Position numbers and translations under genes: made by a program. The notes beneath the pieces were generated by a model. It searched no databases, was not told where the DNA came from, and saw only the letters and a program-made list of their open reading frames with translations. DNA of 64,000 bases from Naumovozyma dairenensis CBS 421 (Eukaryota > Ascomycota > Saccharomycetes > Saccharomycetales > Saccharomycetaceae): the NCBI RefSeq assembly GCF_000227115.2, contig NC_016489.1, positions 620,001 to 684,000 on the forward strand. The letters run 5' to 3'. Shown here one piece after another: positions 10,967 to 26,105 of the stretch (the stretch's first letter is position 1; each line of letters opens with the position of its first letter).

Positions 10967-12346
10967 GGAAATTGAAATCAATTTAACATAATGTTTTATT
11001 TTTTTCCCCTTCATATTTCTACTTTCTATTTTATCTCACATTTAAGTTTTTTTTTTTCAATTGGTTGTTGATTGATTTTTTATCTATTTATTATTATTAT
11101 TTGTTTTGCTTTTTTGTTAGGTCACTGGTGCTTATTATTACATTGCTATTTGGGTTTGAATTTGTTATGGCCAGCCATATGATTGCTTATTGTATAAAAA
11201 GACAAGACCTTTTTATGAGAGAAGTAGAAAATAAGTGATGCTTATTACTTCTATTTTAATGTCTTCTTTTGTTATCAGTTTTTAAGTGTCAAAAAAAACG
11301 AAAGGAGCTCAAGAGGTACTTCAATGTTGCTATTACTATCTTTCCAATGCTTTGGCTTGCTTTTTTTTTTATAAAGTCCTCAATTTAAACATCACAATGA
11401 TTTGGAAGTTTGATGAGTGTTATTGTTGTCATATAAGGAAAAAATTGAATGATTGAAGTTATTCAATTTCTACTGGTTTCTTATATAAGCACAACATACC
11501 AACGCAAGAGAAACTTTCTTAGTGAAGATTATAACTCAGGAATATAAAGAAAAAGAACCTCCGGAAAGTTAGATAATATTTGTTGCAGGAATCCCTCTAA
11601 TATATCGGTTTGAAGTACCGACGGTCCGTGTCTTTCATACATCTTACTGCCGAATATTCAGATGCGTCTCCCTTATTTTTTTTGATACGTTTCAAGAACA
11701 AAGCAACAAAATGTTGAAGACGGAACGGATAGAAGAATGATGCTACGAATCACTTATTGTTATCAAATTGAATCTCATTGAGAAAAATGAAGAGTTCTTT
11801 AATGACCTTTGTACTAGATGTGCAATAAATGATTGTTTTATCCCATTGATTCATATTGTAGTCCATATTCATACGTGCGTTCAATATGGATAATAAGAAT
11901 TGACCAAAAGTAGGTAAATATAATAAATAAATAATAAATAATTAATTTCTGACCGTGTGAATTTGTGACGTTTATATGTATGTATTTTTTTATTTTAGTT
12001 TTTAATTAAAATTTTAAAATTGAAATGTAAGGATGTATAATCCCCGATGTCTGGATGTTAAAGACCGGCGGTCACTCTGATAGAAAATGTGACAAAAACT
12101 TGAAAATTGCACATTTCAGTCTTAGACTGAAAAAATTAATTATATAAGATCATATGAATTGAAAAATTAGCTTAATGCGCCTTAGCTCAGAGCAACGTCT
12201 TAGGGGACCAAATTGCTACGTTCTTATCTATTTTTGCATCATATAGATCCTAATCAAACGGTGTTCTACTTCTATGTCGGTTCTATGTGTTCGTTCATTA
12301 ATTATTGTATACTTAATATAACCAAAAATAGTGGTACCCTAATAAT
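10967..12346. other. Long gene-free region after RPS28
   Basis: There is no ORF of interest in 1.38 kb. It holds T-rich sequence just after the stop codon and a small perfect hairpin at 11605-11621 (TCGGT, 7-base loop, ACCGA). The SWT1 promoter should lie in the last few hundred bases. It could contain a long RPS28 3' UTR. Confidence 0.5.
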
Positions 12347-13960
12347 ATGACTTTACCCTCAATATATGCTACCGGACGAGATAAGATCGATTCATTGTCG
12401 AAAAGTCATTCTCATAGATCGCCCGGCATTACATCATCCTCTTCTTCCTTAGATGAATTGAAATCATTTTCAGATCCTAAAACAAGCCATGGCACCAAGT
12501 ATTCGATTGAAGATCTTGACCGAATAATACTCCAGAAGAACGGCCATAATGACAATAACAATAATGAAAGCACTATTACTCAACAATATAATGATAATAT
12601 ACCGCATGAATTAAATCCATATTCAATTGCCGAAAAACACGAATCCAATGATGATTTAGAAGATGACATTCCCATGGTGGATATAAATGATGAGAATGAA
12701 ATTGAGCAACTCTTGAATTATTTATCTAATGAACGAAGTACTTTTACTTCAACTCGAAGTAAGACATTGCAAGACGATTATAGGAGTAATACCAGCATGG
12801 TACCACAGCAAGAACAATTATATGAATACCAACAATGGGAACAAGAGCAAGAACACTTTACTAATAATGTGTCAATCTTACAAAATGAGTGTGTAAGTGG
12901 TGTTAATTCTATAGCCAATGAAAATACCAATAACGTGGCTCTACCGAAGTTGAAGACCATGTTTGTTATCGACACAAATTTCATCATTTCCCATTTGAAT
13001 ACTTTAGAACATTTAAGACAACTTTACAGTGTATATCATCATATAATTGTAATCCCAAACACTGTCCTTCAAGAATTAGATGGATTAAAATCTTCAAGAA
13101 ATAACGATAATTTTAATAATAAATCAACAACAGTCGCCAGTTTGGCAAGATCGGGAAATCAATGGATATACAAAAATTTAGCTAATGTTCAATCTGGTGT
13201 CGTCGGACAGAAATTAAGAGAAAGGCTAAACCCAAATTTAACTAAGGATGATTCTATCTTGGATTGTTGTCTTTACTTCAAGGAAAAATTAAACTGCTTT
13301 GTCATTCTTTTATCTAATGATAAGAATTTATGTTTAAAGGCATTGACTGAGAATATCTTGACAGTTTCATATAGGGATGGAATGACTGCTGAATTAATTG
13401 CTACCAAAGCTTATCAAGAAAATATATCAAGATATGGTGGTTCTGGTACATTGTCAAATGAGCAACAAAGAAACGCTGAAGGTATCCATAAACATATAAC
13501 CACAACACCATCAATTTCATCCCCGAGTTCTGAACTATCACTACAACAACAACGGTTTATTGTAGAAGATGTGTCTAAATATATTTATGAGGAAATTTAT
13601 TCTCTTGTTTCTGTGGCCATTGAACATGTTCTAATTGAAGAATATGGTGAAGATTTGGAATATTTAGGATTCGACGAATCACAAATTAAGACACTGCGTG
13701 ATTGTACCAAAATTCTCTATAAATATTGGATATCTGTATTTTCTGAGTATTTTAAAAAATCAAAACTGAAACAGAATGATTGGAAAGATTTACCTCAATG
13801 TTTAATTAATGCTCCATTGAAAAGCAATGATTTGAAAATTTTTGTTCAATTTTGGCAAGATATTTTACAAAATCTATATCAAAAGCGAACTCATAGAGAA
13901 ATAGAAAGACTAAATTCATTTTTTACTCAATTTCATGAATTATTATCTCGATTAAGTTAA
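12347..13960 (+). CDS. SWT1: PIN-domain RNA endonuclease Swt1
   Basis: Swt1 is a PIN-domain endoribonuclease involved in nuclear mRNP quality control at the nuclear pore. Residues 1 to about 200 are acidic and Asn/Gln-rich, without a recognised domain. The PIN domain starts at KTMFVIDTNFIISHL (Asp 209) and includes VLQELDGLK (Glu 243), DDSILDCCLYF (Asp 301-306) and LLSNDKNLCLKA (Asp 325), the acidic residues expected for metal-dependent cleavage. A mostly helical C-terminal part follows. At 537 residues it is somewhat longer than the S. cerevisiae protein. The RPS28-SWT1-SEY1 order and orientation match the YOR167C-YOR165W block. The ATG at 12347 is the first in the frame. Confidence 0.9.
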   Translation: MTLPSIYATGRDKIDSLSKSHSHRSPGITSSSSSLDELKSFSDPKTSHGTKYSIEDLDRIILQKNGHNDNNNNESTITQQYNDNIPHELNPYSIAEKHESNDDLEDDIPMVDINDENEIEQLLNYLSNERSTFTSTRSKTLQDDYRSNTSMVPQQEQLYEYQQWEQEQEHFTNNVSILQNECVSGVNSIANENTNNVALPKLKTMFVIDTNFIISHLNTLEHLRQLYSVYHHIIVIPNTVLQELDGLKSSRNNDNFNNKSTTVASLARSGNQWIYKNLANVQSGVVGQKLRERLNPNLTKDDSILDCCLYFKEKLNCFVILLSNDKNLCLKALTENILTVSYRDGMTAELIATKAYQENISRYGGSGTLSNEQQRNAEGIHKHITTTPSISSPSSELSLQQQRFIVEDVSKYIYEEIYSLVSVAIEHVLIEEYGEDLEYLGFDESQIKTLRDCTKILYKYWISVFSEYFKKSKLKQNDWKDLPQCLINAPLKSNDLKIFVQFWQDILQNLYQKRTHREIERLNSFFTQFHELLSRLS

Positions 13961-14332
13961 GTTAGAGCTTGGTTAGGAAGAGTGCTGAAGGAAATAACGA
14001 TGTTTATTGTATAATACGTAATAGTATTATCATTAGATAAATACATGTATATATATTCCAACTTTTTTTATTCGTAGTGGCTACGTCGTTTGTATATAAA
14101 ATTGCAAATACGTAAGTACATACAAAGTAAAGTTTATATCAGAACATTCTCTTTTGCCAGGATCAATTCATTTTGTCATCATAATTTCATGTTATGTCGC
14201 TTCAGACAATCTTAATTACCCGTTTGCGAAGTTATAGAGACATAACAGCTACAACAAATAGAAATTTAAGACTTTCACAAGGCAGGTAAATAAAATCTAA
14301 AGGATGTTATTGAATAGTAATACAAAACCTTT
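13961..14332. other. Convergent intergenic SWT1/SEY1
   Basis: This short AT-rich spacer lies between convergent genes. Apart from presumed 3' UTRs, nothing further was seen. Confidence 0.6.
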
Positions 14333-16780
14333 TCACATATCCTCCATTTCGTAGCTCTCAGAGTCCTTTTCTTTAGAAACCTTTTTTGTAGTTTGTCGTT
14401 TTTTCCCATGTTCGTCATCATCAATGACAAATTTTCTTAATTTTGACTTTAATGTTCCCTTCGTTTCACCAATGGCAGTATTGATGATAGTAATTACTGG
14501 GCCCCATAAATCAAACTTATGAATAAAATAAAATGTTACAACGGAAATTATTATTAACGTAACGAAAAGTGGATTTTTAATAACAATCATAAATTCATTC
14601 CAACCAAGAACAACTAAGAGACAATAGATCCAAATAGGGATATGTGTTGTAGTCGTAATGATTGACCTCTTAGCATCTAATACAGTTAAGTTGATTTGTC
14701 TTCTGAATTGACTTAGGATTTTTTCCTTTTGTAATTCATTGAAAATATGAGCAAATCTATTAGTATGATAAATACCTAATTCGTCTTCATATTCTTTTTC
14801 TTCATCATCATTATCATCATCGTCATCGGATTCATTGCCAAGAGGCGATGATACATCAGGGATTATTTCAATATTATATGAAGTTTTTGCTAAAGAGAGA
14901 ACTGTAAATACCTCTAAAGCATGTTCTTTAGCAAGGGCAAATGCTTGATCAATTTCATCTTCATTTGTCCATAACCTTGGAGCATCGTTATGATCATATC
15001 TAAATTTATTTTCAAATCTATCTCTAAGAATACTTACAACGGTATCTTCCTTTAAATAATCGCGGACTGTTGTACTTAATGAATACCAAGCATGCGATCT
15101 AATTCTCTTATATGCTAGCCTGTTGTCTTCCTCACTTAAACCCAATCTAAAATCATAGTCCATGTCATCGTCATTGTTAACATCTTTTTTGACACGATAT
15201 TTCTTTAAAGTGGATTCATTTATACTTTCAAAATTTGCCAAGATAATATCCCAAACCTTCAGAGACGGATGTGATAAATTAAAGATTGTCATCTCTTTAA
15301 TTTTGTTTGATATTGTTTTATTTGATTTGGATATGATTGAATTCAATTCCTTTTCACGTAATTTATCATAAGATTCCATAACACGTTCTCTGAAAATATC
15401 AGAAATTCCGTCAGTTTCGGATAGAAGGTCTAAATTTTGAAAATTTAATAATACAGAGCTGAACTTACCGATAATTATTGTTTTATTTGAATTTAATTTT
15501 TCAATGAATGAAGGAGAGGATGGATCTTTAGCGTTAACATTTGATTCAAAAGTCAATAATAAATCAGTGGACAAGTCTTCCAGGAAAGTGTTTATAGTTT
15601 CCAAAAATTTGGAATCGATTTTATTCAACAATTCGGTTCTTTTTTCTTGATATACAACTTGATTATAACGAGAAGCATGCTGATCATATTCCTGTACTGC
15701 TAAATTTTTAATTTTTTGTAGGAAACTAGTTAATAAATCCATATCTTTAACCATTGAATTAATTTCCAAATTATATTCGGTGATCAATTTTACAAAACAT
15801 TCATTTAATATTTCATCAGTTTTAAATCTTGCAACAAGGATTTGTTGCGTAGGTAAATCTAGATCTTTATTATTTTCAATTTGTTCCCAACAATTCTCCG
15901 CATACATGGACCAACCTTCTAAGGGTAAGGGATGATGATAATTTTCCTTAAACAAAGATCCATCCTCCACAGGTAATTTGTTAAAGGAATCACCTAATTG
16001 TTTAACATCTTTAACGAATTGATCATATTGCAATAATTTATGACCTAACCCAATAAATTCTAAATCAAAGAAATCATAAAGTGTTGTATCTTTACATTCA
16101 TCAGGTTTACTTAATTCAGTCCAAATTTTCTCCAATTCATTAACTAAAGTTTCCTTTAATGAATCCATTGGTGTAACACGCACATGGTCTCTAATAACGA
16201 ACAATAATAAAACTTTATGATCACTCTTACTTTTAACAGTTTTCCCAAATAAAGATAAATTAACTTCAAAGACAGTTTTCAAAAGCGCCATATTATTCCC
16301 TTGATATAACCCAATTTGTTGTTCCCACATATTAACTAATAAAACCTCAGAAACTGCAATTGCGAAAAGAGCAGCTTTCCTTTCAAAATCTTGATCTTCT
16401 CCCCTTTCTGAACCATCAGAACCTTCCACATCTAATATAAACATGTCTGATAATGTAGGTGTTTGAGAAGAATTTGTGGTGTTGATTGTATGAGTATGCG
16501 ATAACCAGATCCCCTTTGTTGTTTGTTGTCTTTTAATTTGAGCATCCATAGTATCAAATGATGTATTGAATAGGATGTTCAATAATGTTGATTTCCCTGA
16601 TGATTGAGAACCAAACACAGAAATGACATGATAGTCTGATGTGGTTTCATCGTCTTTACCATTCGTTGAAGATAAACATTTACTAAAGTACGCAATGGTA
16701 TCCTTTGCAAAATGTTTCTTTTCATCAATTAATTGGATAGCTTCATTAGATCCTTGCTGTTGATTGTTGTCGTCGGACAT
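14333..16780 (-). CDS. SEY1: ER membrane fusion GTPase Sey1 (atlastin-like)
   Basis: Sey1 is a dynamin-superfamily GTPase that drives homotypic ER membrane fusion and maintains the tubular ER. The GTPase domain shows the P-loop GSQSSGKST, the switch QQTTKG, the G3 motif DVEGSDGSERGEDQD and the G4 LFVIRDHVR. A long helical middle region follows. An acidic stretch and two closely spaced transmembrane segments (about 705-765, including IPIWIYCLLVVLGW and PLFVTLIIISVVTFYF) precede a basic cytosolic tail, giving the hairpin topology of the family. The start is the ATG at 16780 (MSDDNNQQQG); the frame extends six codons further only through a TTG. Length is 815 residues against 776 in S. cerevisiae. 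Confidence 0.95.
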   Translation of the reverse strand: MSDDNNQQQGSNEAIQLIDEKKHFAKDTIAYFSKCLSSTNGKDDETTSDYHVISVFGSQSSGKSTLLNILFNTSFDTMDAQIKRQQTTKGIWLSHTHTINTTNSSQTPTLSDMFILDVEGSDGSERGEDQDFERKAALFAIAVSEVLLVNMWEQQIGLYQGNNMALLKTVFEVNLSLFGKTVKSKSDHKVLLLFVIRDHVRVTPMDSLKETLVNELEKIWTELSKPDECKDTTLYDFFDLEFIGLGHKLLQYDQFVKDVKQLGDSFNKLPVEDGSLFKENYHHPLPLEGWSMYAENCWEQIENNKDLDLPTQQILVARFKTDEILNECFVKLITEYNLEINSMVKDMDLLTSFLQKIKNLAVQEYDQHASRYNQVVYQEKRTELLNKIDSKFLETINTFLEDLSTDLLLTFESNVNAKDPSSPSFIEKLNSNKTIIIGKFSSVLLNFQNLDLLSETDGISDIFRERVMESYDKLREKELNSIISKSNKTISNKIKEMTIFNLSHPSLKVWDIILANFESINESTLKKYRVKKDVNNDDDMDYDFRLGLSEEDNRLAYKRIRSHAWYSLSTTVRDYLKEDTVVSILRDRFENKFRYDHNDAPRLWTNEDEIDQAFALAKEHALEVFTVLSLAKTSYNIEIIPDVSSPLGNESDDDDDNDDEEKEYEDELGIYHTNRFAHIFNELQKEKILSQFRRQINLTVLDAKRSIITTTTHIPIWIYCLLVVLGWNEFMIVIKNPLFVTLIIISVVTFYFIHKFDLWGPVITIINTAIGETKGTLKSKLRKFVIDDDEHGKKRQTTKKVSKEKDSESYEMEDM

Positions 16781-18296
16781 AGTTCCCCCAATTTTCAAGG
16801 TTTTTAAATGTGTACAATAAGACGACTTGAATATCCCTGCTTTTTCAAGAGCTTAACTTAGAATATTCGGTTTATTATTATATTCTATTCCAGGATCGTA
16901 GCAGCTCTATGATTGAATACAACAGATACTTCTCCGTCCAGGTTTGAGCATAAGTAGTAGTACGTAGACAGTTTCACCTCACGCACCTATCTTCTTCTTC
17001 TTCTTCTTGTTAAGTTTCTTTGGAATGTTGCAACTTTCCAAATATCTGAGGAAAGTTTGGGATGTCTGGGTGAATAAGTTGTGATTAAAAAATTATTGGA
17101 AATTATTTTAATTTGTGACATGGCATAAATGTGACGTAACAATAGGGGTTTCACTACAAGCGACTTATATTATTTAGAACACGAAGATATGATAAGACAT
17201 GATACAAAGGATTCTTCTACCTTTCCCAAGAAAGAGCTCTTATGCACCTAACGTTATCAATGGTATTGAAGCAATAGTTGTGTTTGTAAGAGGATAACTT
17301 GGATGACTCAAAGAAAAAGCTGCTTAGTTGACTATATTTTTTGAAGAGTTTTCAGTTCTAGTTCATTTGGAGGAAATTACTGGCAAAAGATATTGTGAAA
17401 GAAAAAAAAACGAAGATGTCCAAGGTAGCAATAAATGATGGTTCTTTGTTAATGTAGGACTTAACTATTCAAATTGTCTTATATAACTACTATTAACTGG
17501 AATTGTATAGCACCACTTTAGGGCGATAATTTCCATGTTTTCTTGCATTGTTTAGAGTGGCATTATATACTCTACCAGGATTTACATTAAAGGTCATGTT
17601 CGCGACAGCTGTCTACGTAGGTACGTAGGTAATCAAATCTTCATCTAAATCAATCTTAGATTTCCTCTTTTTTTGATAATTTTTCCTTTATATCCTGTAC
17701 CTTAATACCAAACCTACATTATCTCCCCCCTAGCTACTTGTTTCCTGTGGCGTTGAACATGCTTGAGGTCCAACTTTGGTACTTTATGTAAGAAAAAAAG
17801 GCTACGCTTCAATATCCACAATTTCACAACCTTATGTACTATTGTAAAAGAATTCGGGTCAAGAAAAATAAACCTGAGGATTGTATGTGTTATAGTTTAA
17901 GTAATAGGTCTTAACGTTGGACTATATATTATTTTATCTAGAATCATATAGAACGCCCACTAAGTATTCGATATGATTCATCAAGAAACATGTTATTTGT
18001 GGCGTTGTATGTATGGACCCTAGGGCTGGATGTTTAAATAGTTTTCCCCAGCCCTAACCTCTTGGTCGTGAAAAAACTGCTGAAAAATTTCCCTGAAAGT
18101 TTATTATCATCGAGTTGTTTTAAAGGTGAGAGATACACTTGTATACACTTGTATACACTTGTACATATAATAACGTATTGAATTGAATTGGAACAGCAAG
18201 GACTCTTTTTTGTTTAGTAGCTACTCTAGGAACACTCATCGAGGTGAAATCAACTAAAAAATAAGAACATTATTATTATTTGCTTAACAGATTATT
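16781..18296. promoter_or_regulatory. Divergent promoter region SEY1/GET4
   Basis: This 1.5-kb region lies between divergent genes and has no convincing ORF. Visible structure includes a CTT repeat near 16990-17010 and three copies of the 10-base unit ACACTTGTAT around 18135-18165, about 150 bp before the GET4 start. No recognised activator site was confirmed. Confidence 0.5.
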
Positions 18297-19274
18297 ATGG
18301 AGGACCCCGCCAAGGCTAATGCCGTCCAAGCCAAATTAGCTAAGACTTTACAAAGATTTGAAACTAAAATTAAAGCAGGAGATTATTATGAAGCTCATCA
18401 AACTCTTCGAACCATTGCTAATAGATATGTACGAAGCAAATCATATGAACATGCCATTGAATTAGTATATCAAGGTGCTACTTCTTTATTGAAGGCTAAA
18501 CAAGGTGGCTCAGGTACGGATTTAATCTTTTATCTATTAGAAATTTATGACGTAGCAGAAATTAGGCAATCAAAGGACTCAATTTCAAGATTAATTCAAT
18601 TGTTAGTGCTTGTCGATGCAACGGAACCAAATTTAAAAGATGTGGCTACTGCTATGAATAATTGGTCCATTAAATTTGGCGAATATAAATTCGGTGATCC
18701 TTATATACATAACGTCATTGCATTGAAATTATTGGCAAATGATCATGTTTATGAAGCAGAGAGATTTTTCGTCTTGGGGACTCAAGAATCTGTTGATAAA
18801 TATGTGACTCTAATTTGGGATTGGTTCTTACAAGCAACCGAGGATGCAAACGCAAACGAAAATACAAGCGAACATGTTGATGTATGCGATTTCTTTAGTA
18901 GATTGGTTTTCAATTACTTATTCATTTTAAATATTAAATTTGCTCGTTTAGCATCTAGTACATTCTTGAATTTATTCATGGAAAAGTTCAAACCATCACA
19001 CGAAATTATTGAAAAGGGGAATGCTGATAATAAAATTGTTTTCTTTAGAGATATTCAATATCAAGATTTAAATTTCCTACAATTAATTCTTTTAACATGC
19101 CAATCGAGAGACAAATCATTGTTTTTGAATTTGAAAGATCATTATACGGAATCAGCAAGTAAATATCATTCTCAACTAGAATTTTTAGGTCAAGAATATT
19201 TCGGTATAGTTGCTCCAAGACAATCAAATTTCTTACAAGATATGATGTCTGGCTTCCTCGGTGGTGGAAATTAA
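18297..19274 (+). CDS. GET4: Get4, GET-pathway adaptor for tail-anchored proteins
   Basis: Get4 forms the Get4-Get5 complex that hands tail-anchored membrane proteins from Sgt2 to Get3 for insertion into the ER. The protein has 325 residues, close to the 312 of S. cerevisiae, and is an all-helical TPR-like alpha-solenoid. The N-terminal [29 protein letters not shown] repeat region and [20 protein letters not shown] fit the family. The start at 18297 ([11 protein letters not shown]) sits directly before the conserved region. It lies between SEY1 and DDP1 as in S. cerevisiae (YOR164C). Confidence 0.93.
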   Translation: MEDPAKANAVQAKLAKTLQRFETKIKAGDYYEAHQTLRTIANRYVRSKSYEHAIELVYQGATSLLKAKQGGSGTDLIFYLLEIYDVAEIRQSKDSISRLIQLLVLVDATEPNLKDVATAMNNWSIKFGEYKFGDPYIHNVIALKLLANDHVYEAERFFVLGTQESVDKYVTLIWDWFLQATEDANANENTSEHVDVCDFFSRLVFNYLFILNIKFARLASSTFLNLFMEKFKPSHEIIEKGNADNKIVFFRDIQYQDLNFLQLILLTCQSRDKSLFLNLKDHYTESASKYHSQLEFLGQEYFGIVAPRQSNFLQDMMSGFLGGGN

Positions 19275-19465
19275 ACTAATATCAACCACCTCATATGAAA
19301 ATATGAACTATATAAACTCTTCTATATACAAACATTATATCCGTATCATCCCTTTATCTTATATATATATAAGTATGTCTATAATATTTAAACGCCGTAT
19401 AGAAATTTACAAGAATGCACCAGTCATCATACCTATATATGCATATATATTTTTTGGATTTCCAA

Positions 19466-20460
<995 letters not shown>

Positions 20461-20572
20461 ATGCCGGAAAGATCATTTGTTATCGATACATCTAATCAGA
20501 TACCATATGTACCACCTCTACCTACTGAATCTGTTTCAAGATTTCAACTGCAACAGCAACAACAGCAACAGC

Positions 20573-20606
<34 letters not shown>

Positions 20607-23600
20607 TAAAGCCAATATGAATACAACTGCTTATGAAAGTCATCAGAAAAACAACAGTGCTATGCCTAATACATCTATAACAGCTTCAAAAGCGATTGGA
20701 GGACAGCCTTACAGCACAGCTTCTACTTCAGAGTCCACTAAGATTTCAACAAGTCTACCATCGTCTACATCACCAAATTCTATTGATACAATGGATTCAA
20801 ACAATAAAGCAACCCTATTGACAAATCCAAGAAAGAAAAGAAAGAAACCAATTAAATCATGTTCATTTTGCCGTCAAAGAAAATTGAAATGTAATCAAGA
20901 AAGGCCAGTTTGCTCTACATGCAAGACAAGGAATTTTGTAACTTGTGTTTATACTGATTATACGGGATCCCCATCTCCTAATGAAAGGAATAATCATACA
21001 GATGATACTAGTAATAGTGATCAAAATCTTGATGTTTATAATGTTACTGATGTGGGAAGTACCAATGCAGCACTATTGGAAAGAATACATCAGTTAGAAA
21101 AGCAACTAGCCACACAAACTAACTCCTCGGCATCACCATTGTCACCATCTTTTTCTTCTTCACCAATAGCAACAGCATCTTCTGAATCATGCATGAATCC
21201 GTTTAAAGATTACTACTACATTCAAACGAAAACGTCTGCTAGAAGAGTTATGTATGGACCTACTTCAATGAGAACTTTGATCATGAAAAATACTTGGGGT
21301 TTTGTTGATAAATATACACAATTATGGTCAAAAGTTAAAGAAGATAGAACTAAATGGAAAAAAAAGAGGAAAGTTCCTGAAAATGACGAATTGGGACTTT
21401 TAGAACAACAGTTTGGAGTAAATTACCAAGAACATGATGATAACAACACTACTACAAGCAACATGAATAATCAAAATACAACCATCTATGAATCTTTAAT
21501 TGAAGAAGTTGCTGCAGATTTACCAGATTATAAGAAAATTTTATCTCTCATAGAATTTTTCTTTAATAAAAAAATTCCAACCTTTTCGATTTTAATATTG
21601 TTTTTGATAAAAATAAAGTTATTAGGGATTTCGGCACTACTTTCATATCTACCAAAGATATCAAAACATTTTGTAGCATGCCGAGAAAGGAACGTCACCC
21701 ATTACTTTGATTCCCACTTTGAAAAAAATTACTACCCCATTGGTGTTGTTATTATGATATTAGCATTCACTTATTATTATGATGATATACCGAAATCAAT
21801 TCAAAAATTCTTGACTATGTTAGGTGGATTTGCAAGTGCCAAGACCTCATATATTGAAAAGGCTCAATTTTTATTATTAAGAGTTTGTTATCTAGAAACA
21901 TATCGTGGTCAAAATGATGCAACTCCTATAGAAGGTGTGATTAATCAATTAATAAGTACATCATTTAGGCTAGGATTACATCTTAATTTGAAAGAAGATC
22001 TTAATGGACATGAAACTACCGTGGGAAGAATAAAATCTATTGAAAATTTATGGGTATGGATCGTTTACCAAGATTATAAATTATCATTTCTTAATGGGAG
22101 ACCGTTACTTATAAGTAACTATCATTTTAATGCGAAAAATTGGAAAATGGATCCAACTGACGCTCCCTCGGTTTCCAAGATGAAACGATTTTTACAATTG
22201 GCAAGGCCCATGGTTAATGAAGTTCATGATGAAACTTGTGTTCCTAAATTAAATTCTCATTGTGAAAGCCTGTTAAAATTTGTGGATGTTGAGTTTCCCC
22301 CATTGAAACATTATACTGAGATGAGCTTAATTAATATAACATTAATTGAAGATATTAGAATATTGGGATCAGTTTTAGATATGTTGATCACTTTTTATTC
22401 ATTGAGATTTGCTGTCTTAAGGGAAAGATCACTTGCTTTGAAGAATCAATTAATTCATACTATCTTAGTATCATTTTCATTGTCCATTAATTTCATGAAT
22501 TTGATGTATGAATGCGATAAAGATAAGTTCCCCAAATTAATGGATAATAAAGTTCAAACTCCAACACCATACTTATCACATTCGTTATCATTATTAAATG
22601 GATTATTTCCAAGGACGCTTGCAACATTTTGTGGCTTCATTTATCTAAAATTAACATTATTTGAAAGTGGATTAATATTAGCATTAGATTTACAAACAGA
22701 AGAATGGAAATTGGGATCTCTTAGAGTACCACCTAATACAAATATTCATCTACTGGCATCGTATAATATCTATCGGAGAATTTTCGATTCATGGTTCCAA
22801 ATGGATTCAGATTATAAGAGAATATTATTTAGATCTCATGCATTTATGGTTACAATGGCTTTGGAGAGGGTTTGTAGAACTGTTTTGGATAAGACTATTG
22901 AATATAGAAAGAAAGCTGAAACAACTTGGTTGAGCCAAACTCAAAAAGAGGTTGAATCCAACAATATTGGTAATATCCAGGTGGATGAAAACCATAATGG
23001 GAGCCAAATAGGATCTAATCCTGCAGCGACAGGGGCAAGCTCAAACTCAGTAAGCGGAGAAAGAAGAAATGATGAAGCTACTCCTCTTGCCTCTATGATG
23101 AATGGAACGCAGCAGCAACAACTTCAAGAACAACAACAAGGTTTCCAATCACCATCTCGATTGCTATCTCGAACGTCCCATTTACCCATAGACTTATTAT
23201 GTAGCAAAGAACTGCCAGAAACAGCGAAGAAAAGTGATAATGGAATATTCCCCGAATCTTTAGAAACGACCATTGGGAATATGAATAATGGAACTAAAGA
23301 GAATGCTAATAATAATGCAGAAAAACAAAACATGTTTACTCATGATAACATCAATATGACACATCCGAAACAGTTAGCTACTATCAACGAACAATTCGAG
23401 GGTGCTGCGGCTCCATCTTCCACCAGCATGATTACAAATACAATTACAAATACAAATTTGAATACGAATATGAATATAAATACGTTTGAGAGTGAAGAAT
23501 ATGAACCTGAAATTGCTCAAATGTTAACTAATGAATTTTGGGAAAGTTATAATATTGGATGGGATCAGCTATTGAAACAAGCAGATTCTCAAAATATCTT

Positions 23601-23634
23601 ATCTGATTTAGCAGACGATTTTAACTTATTCTAA
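20461..23634 (+). CDS. Zn2Cys6 transcription factor of the Yrr1/Yrm1/Pdr8 group
   Basis: This protein of 1057 residues has a Zn2Cys6 binuclear cluster at about 134-162 (K-S-C-S-F-C-R-Q-R-K-L-K-C, then C-S-T-C and a final C) preceded by a basic KKRKK stretch. Before it is an N-terminal Gln tract of about 20. A heptad-like LLERIHQLEKQL follows and probably dimerises. The large middle region has the helical fungal factor homology layout. The Asn/Gln-rich C-terminus ends in an acidic hydrophobic segment (SDLADDFNLF), a likely activation domain. S. cerevisiae Yrr1, Yrm1 and Pdr8 control multidrug-resistance genes. The position fits both YRR1 (next to DDP1) and YRM1 (next to DCS2), so no single symbol is given. 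It is longer than S. cerevisiae Yrr1 (810), mainly in low complexity. Confidence 0.85.
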
Positions 23635-25525
<1,891 letters not shown>

Positions 25526-26105
25526 ATTAGATTGAATTGAATTGAATAGAGCTGGCTCTTCTTTTCTTTCTTCATTGCCTGGCGATTTTATTTTCTTTTC
25601 TGATTTTTTTCATTCTTAACTTACGTTTGTATTTAACGTTATATATATTCTAACATTTTTTAAATATTCAGGGACTACCTAAAAAACAATAGCAGTACTA
25701 AATTGAAACTAAATAGAACCTAGCATTATAATGGGTCTTATCTTCATAGCTTTAGAGAGCTTAACACTCCTTATGATGTGCGAGATCCTGCCTGACAACA
25801 AGAAAGAAGGAAATGAGAAAGGAAAAAATACAATAATAAAGAGGGGAATAGCTAATCTATTGCACATATGGTAGCGCCGTGTATTTTGTTGATCTCTAAA
25901 CAGGTGTGATGTGTGGGTGTAAATATTTTTCTTTACTCTTGGTGGTGTGAAAAATTTCATCATTACAAGATCGTCTTGAAATCTTTCTTCAATAGATAAA
26001 GATTTGGATGGTCTAGAATTGTTAATTCAAATTCATCAGTAAATTTTTCTTTGTCAAGAGAACCTGTATTAAGAAATAAAAAAAAAAACACCAATCATTT
26101 TGGCA
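25526..26105. other. Intergenic DCS/GLN4
   Basis: This region has no convincing ORF. It starts with repeated TTGAAT/TGAAT units (25520-25550). The GLN4 promoter and an A-rich leader occupy the right side. Nothing else was recognised. Confidence 0.5.
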
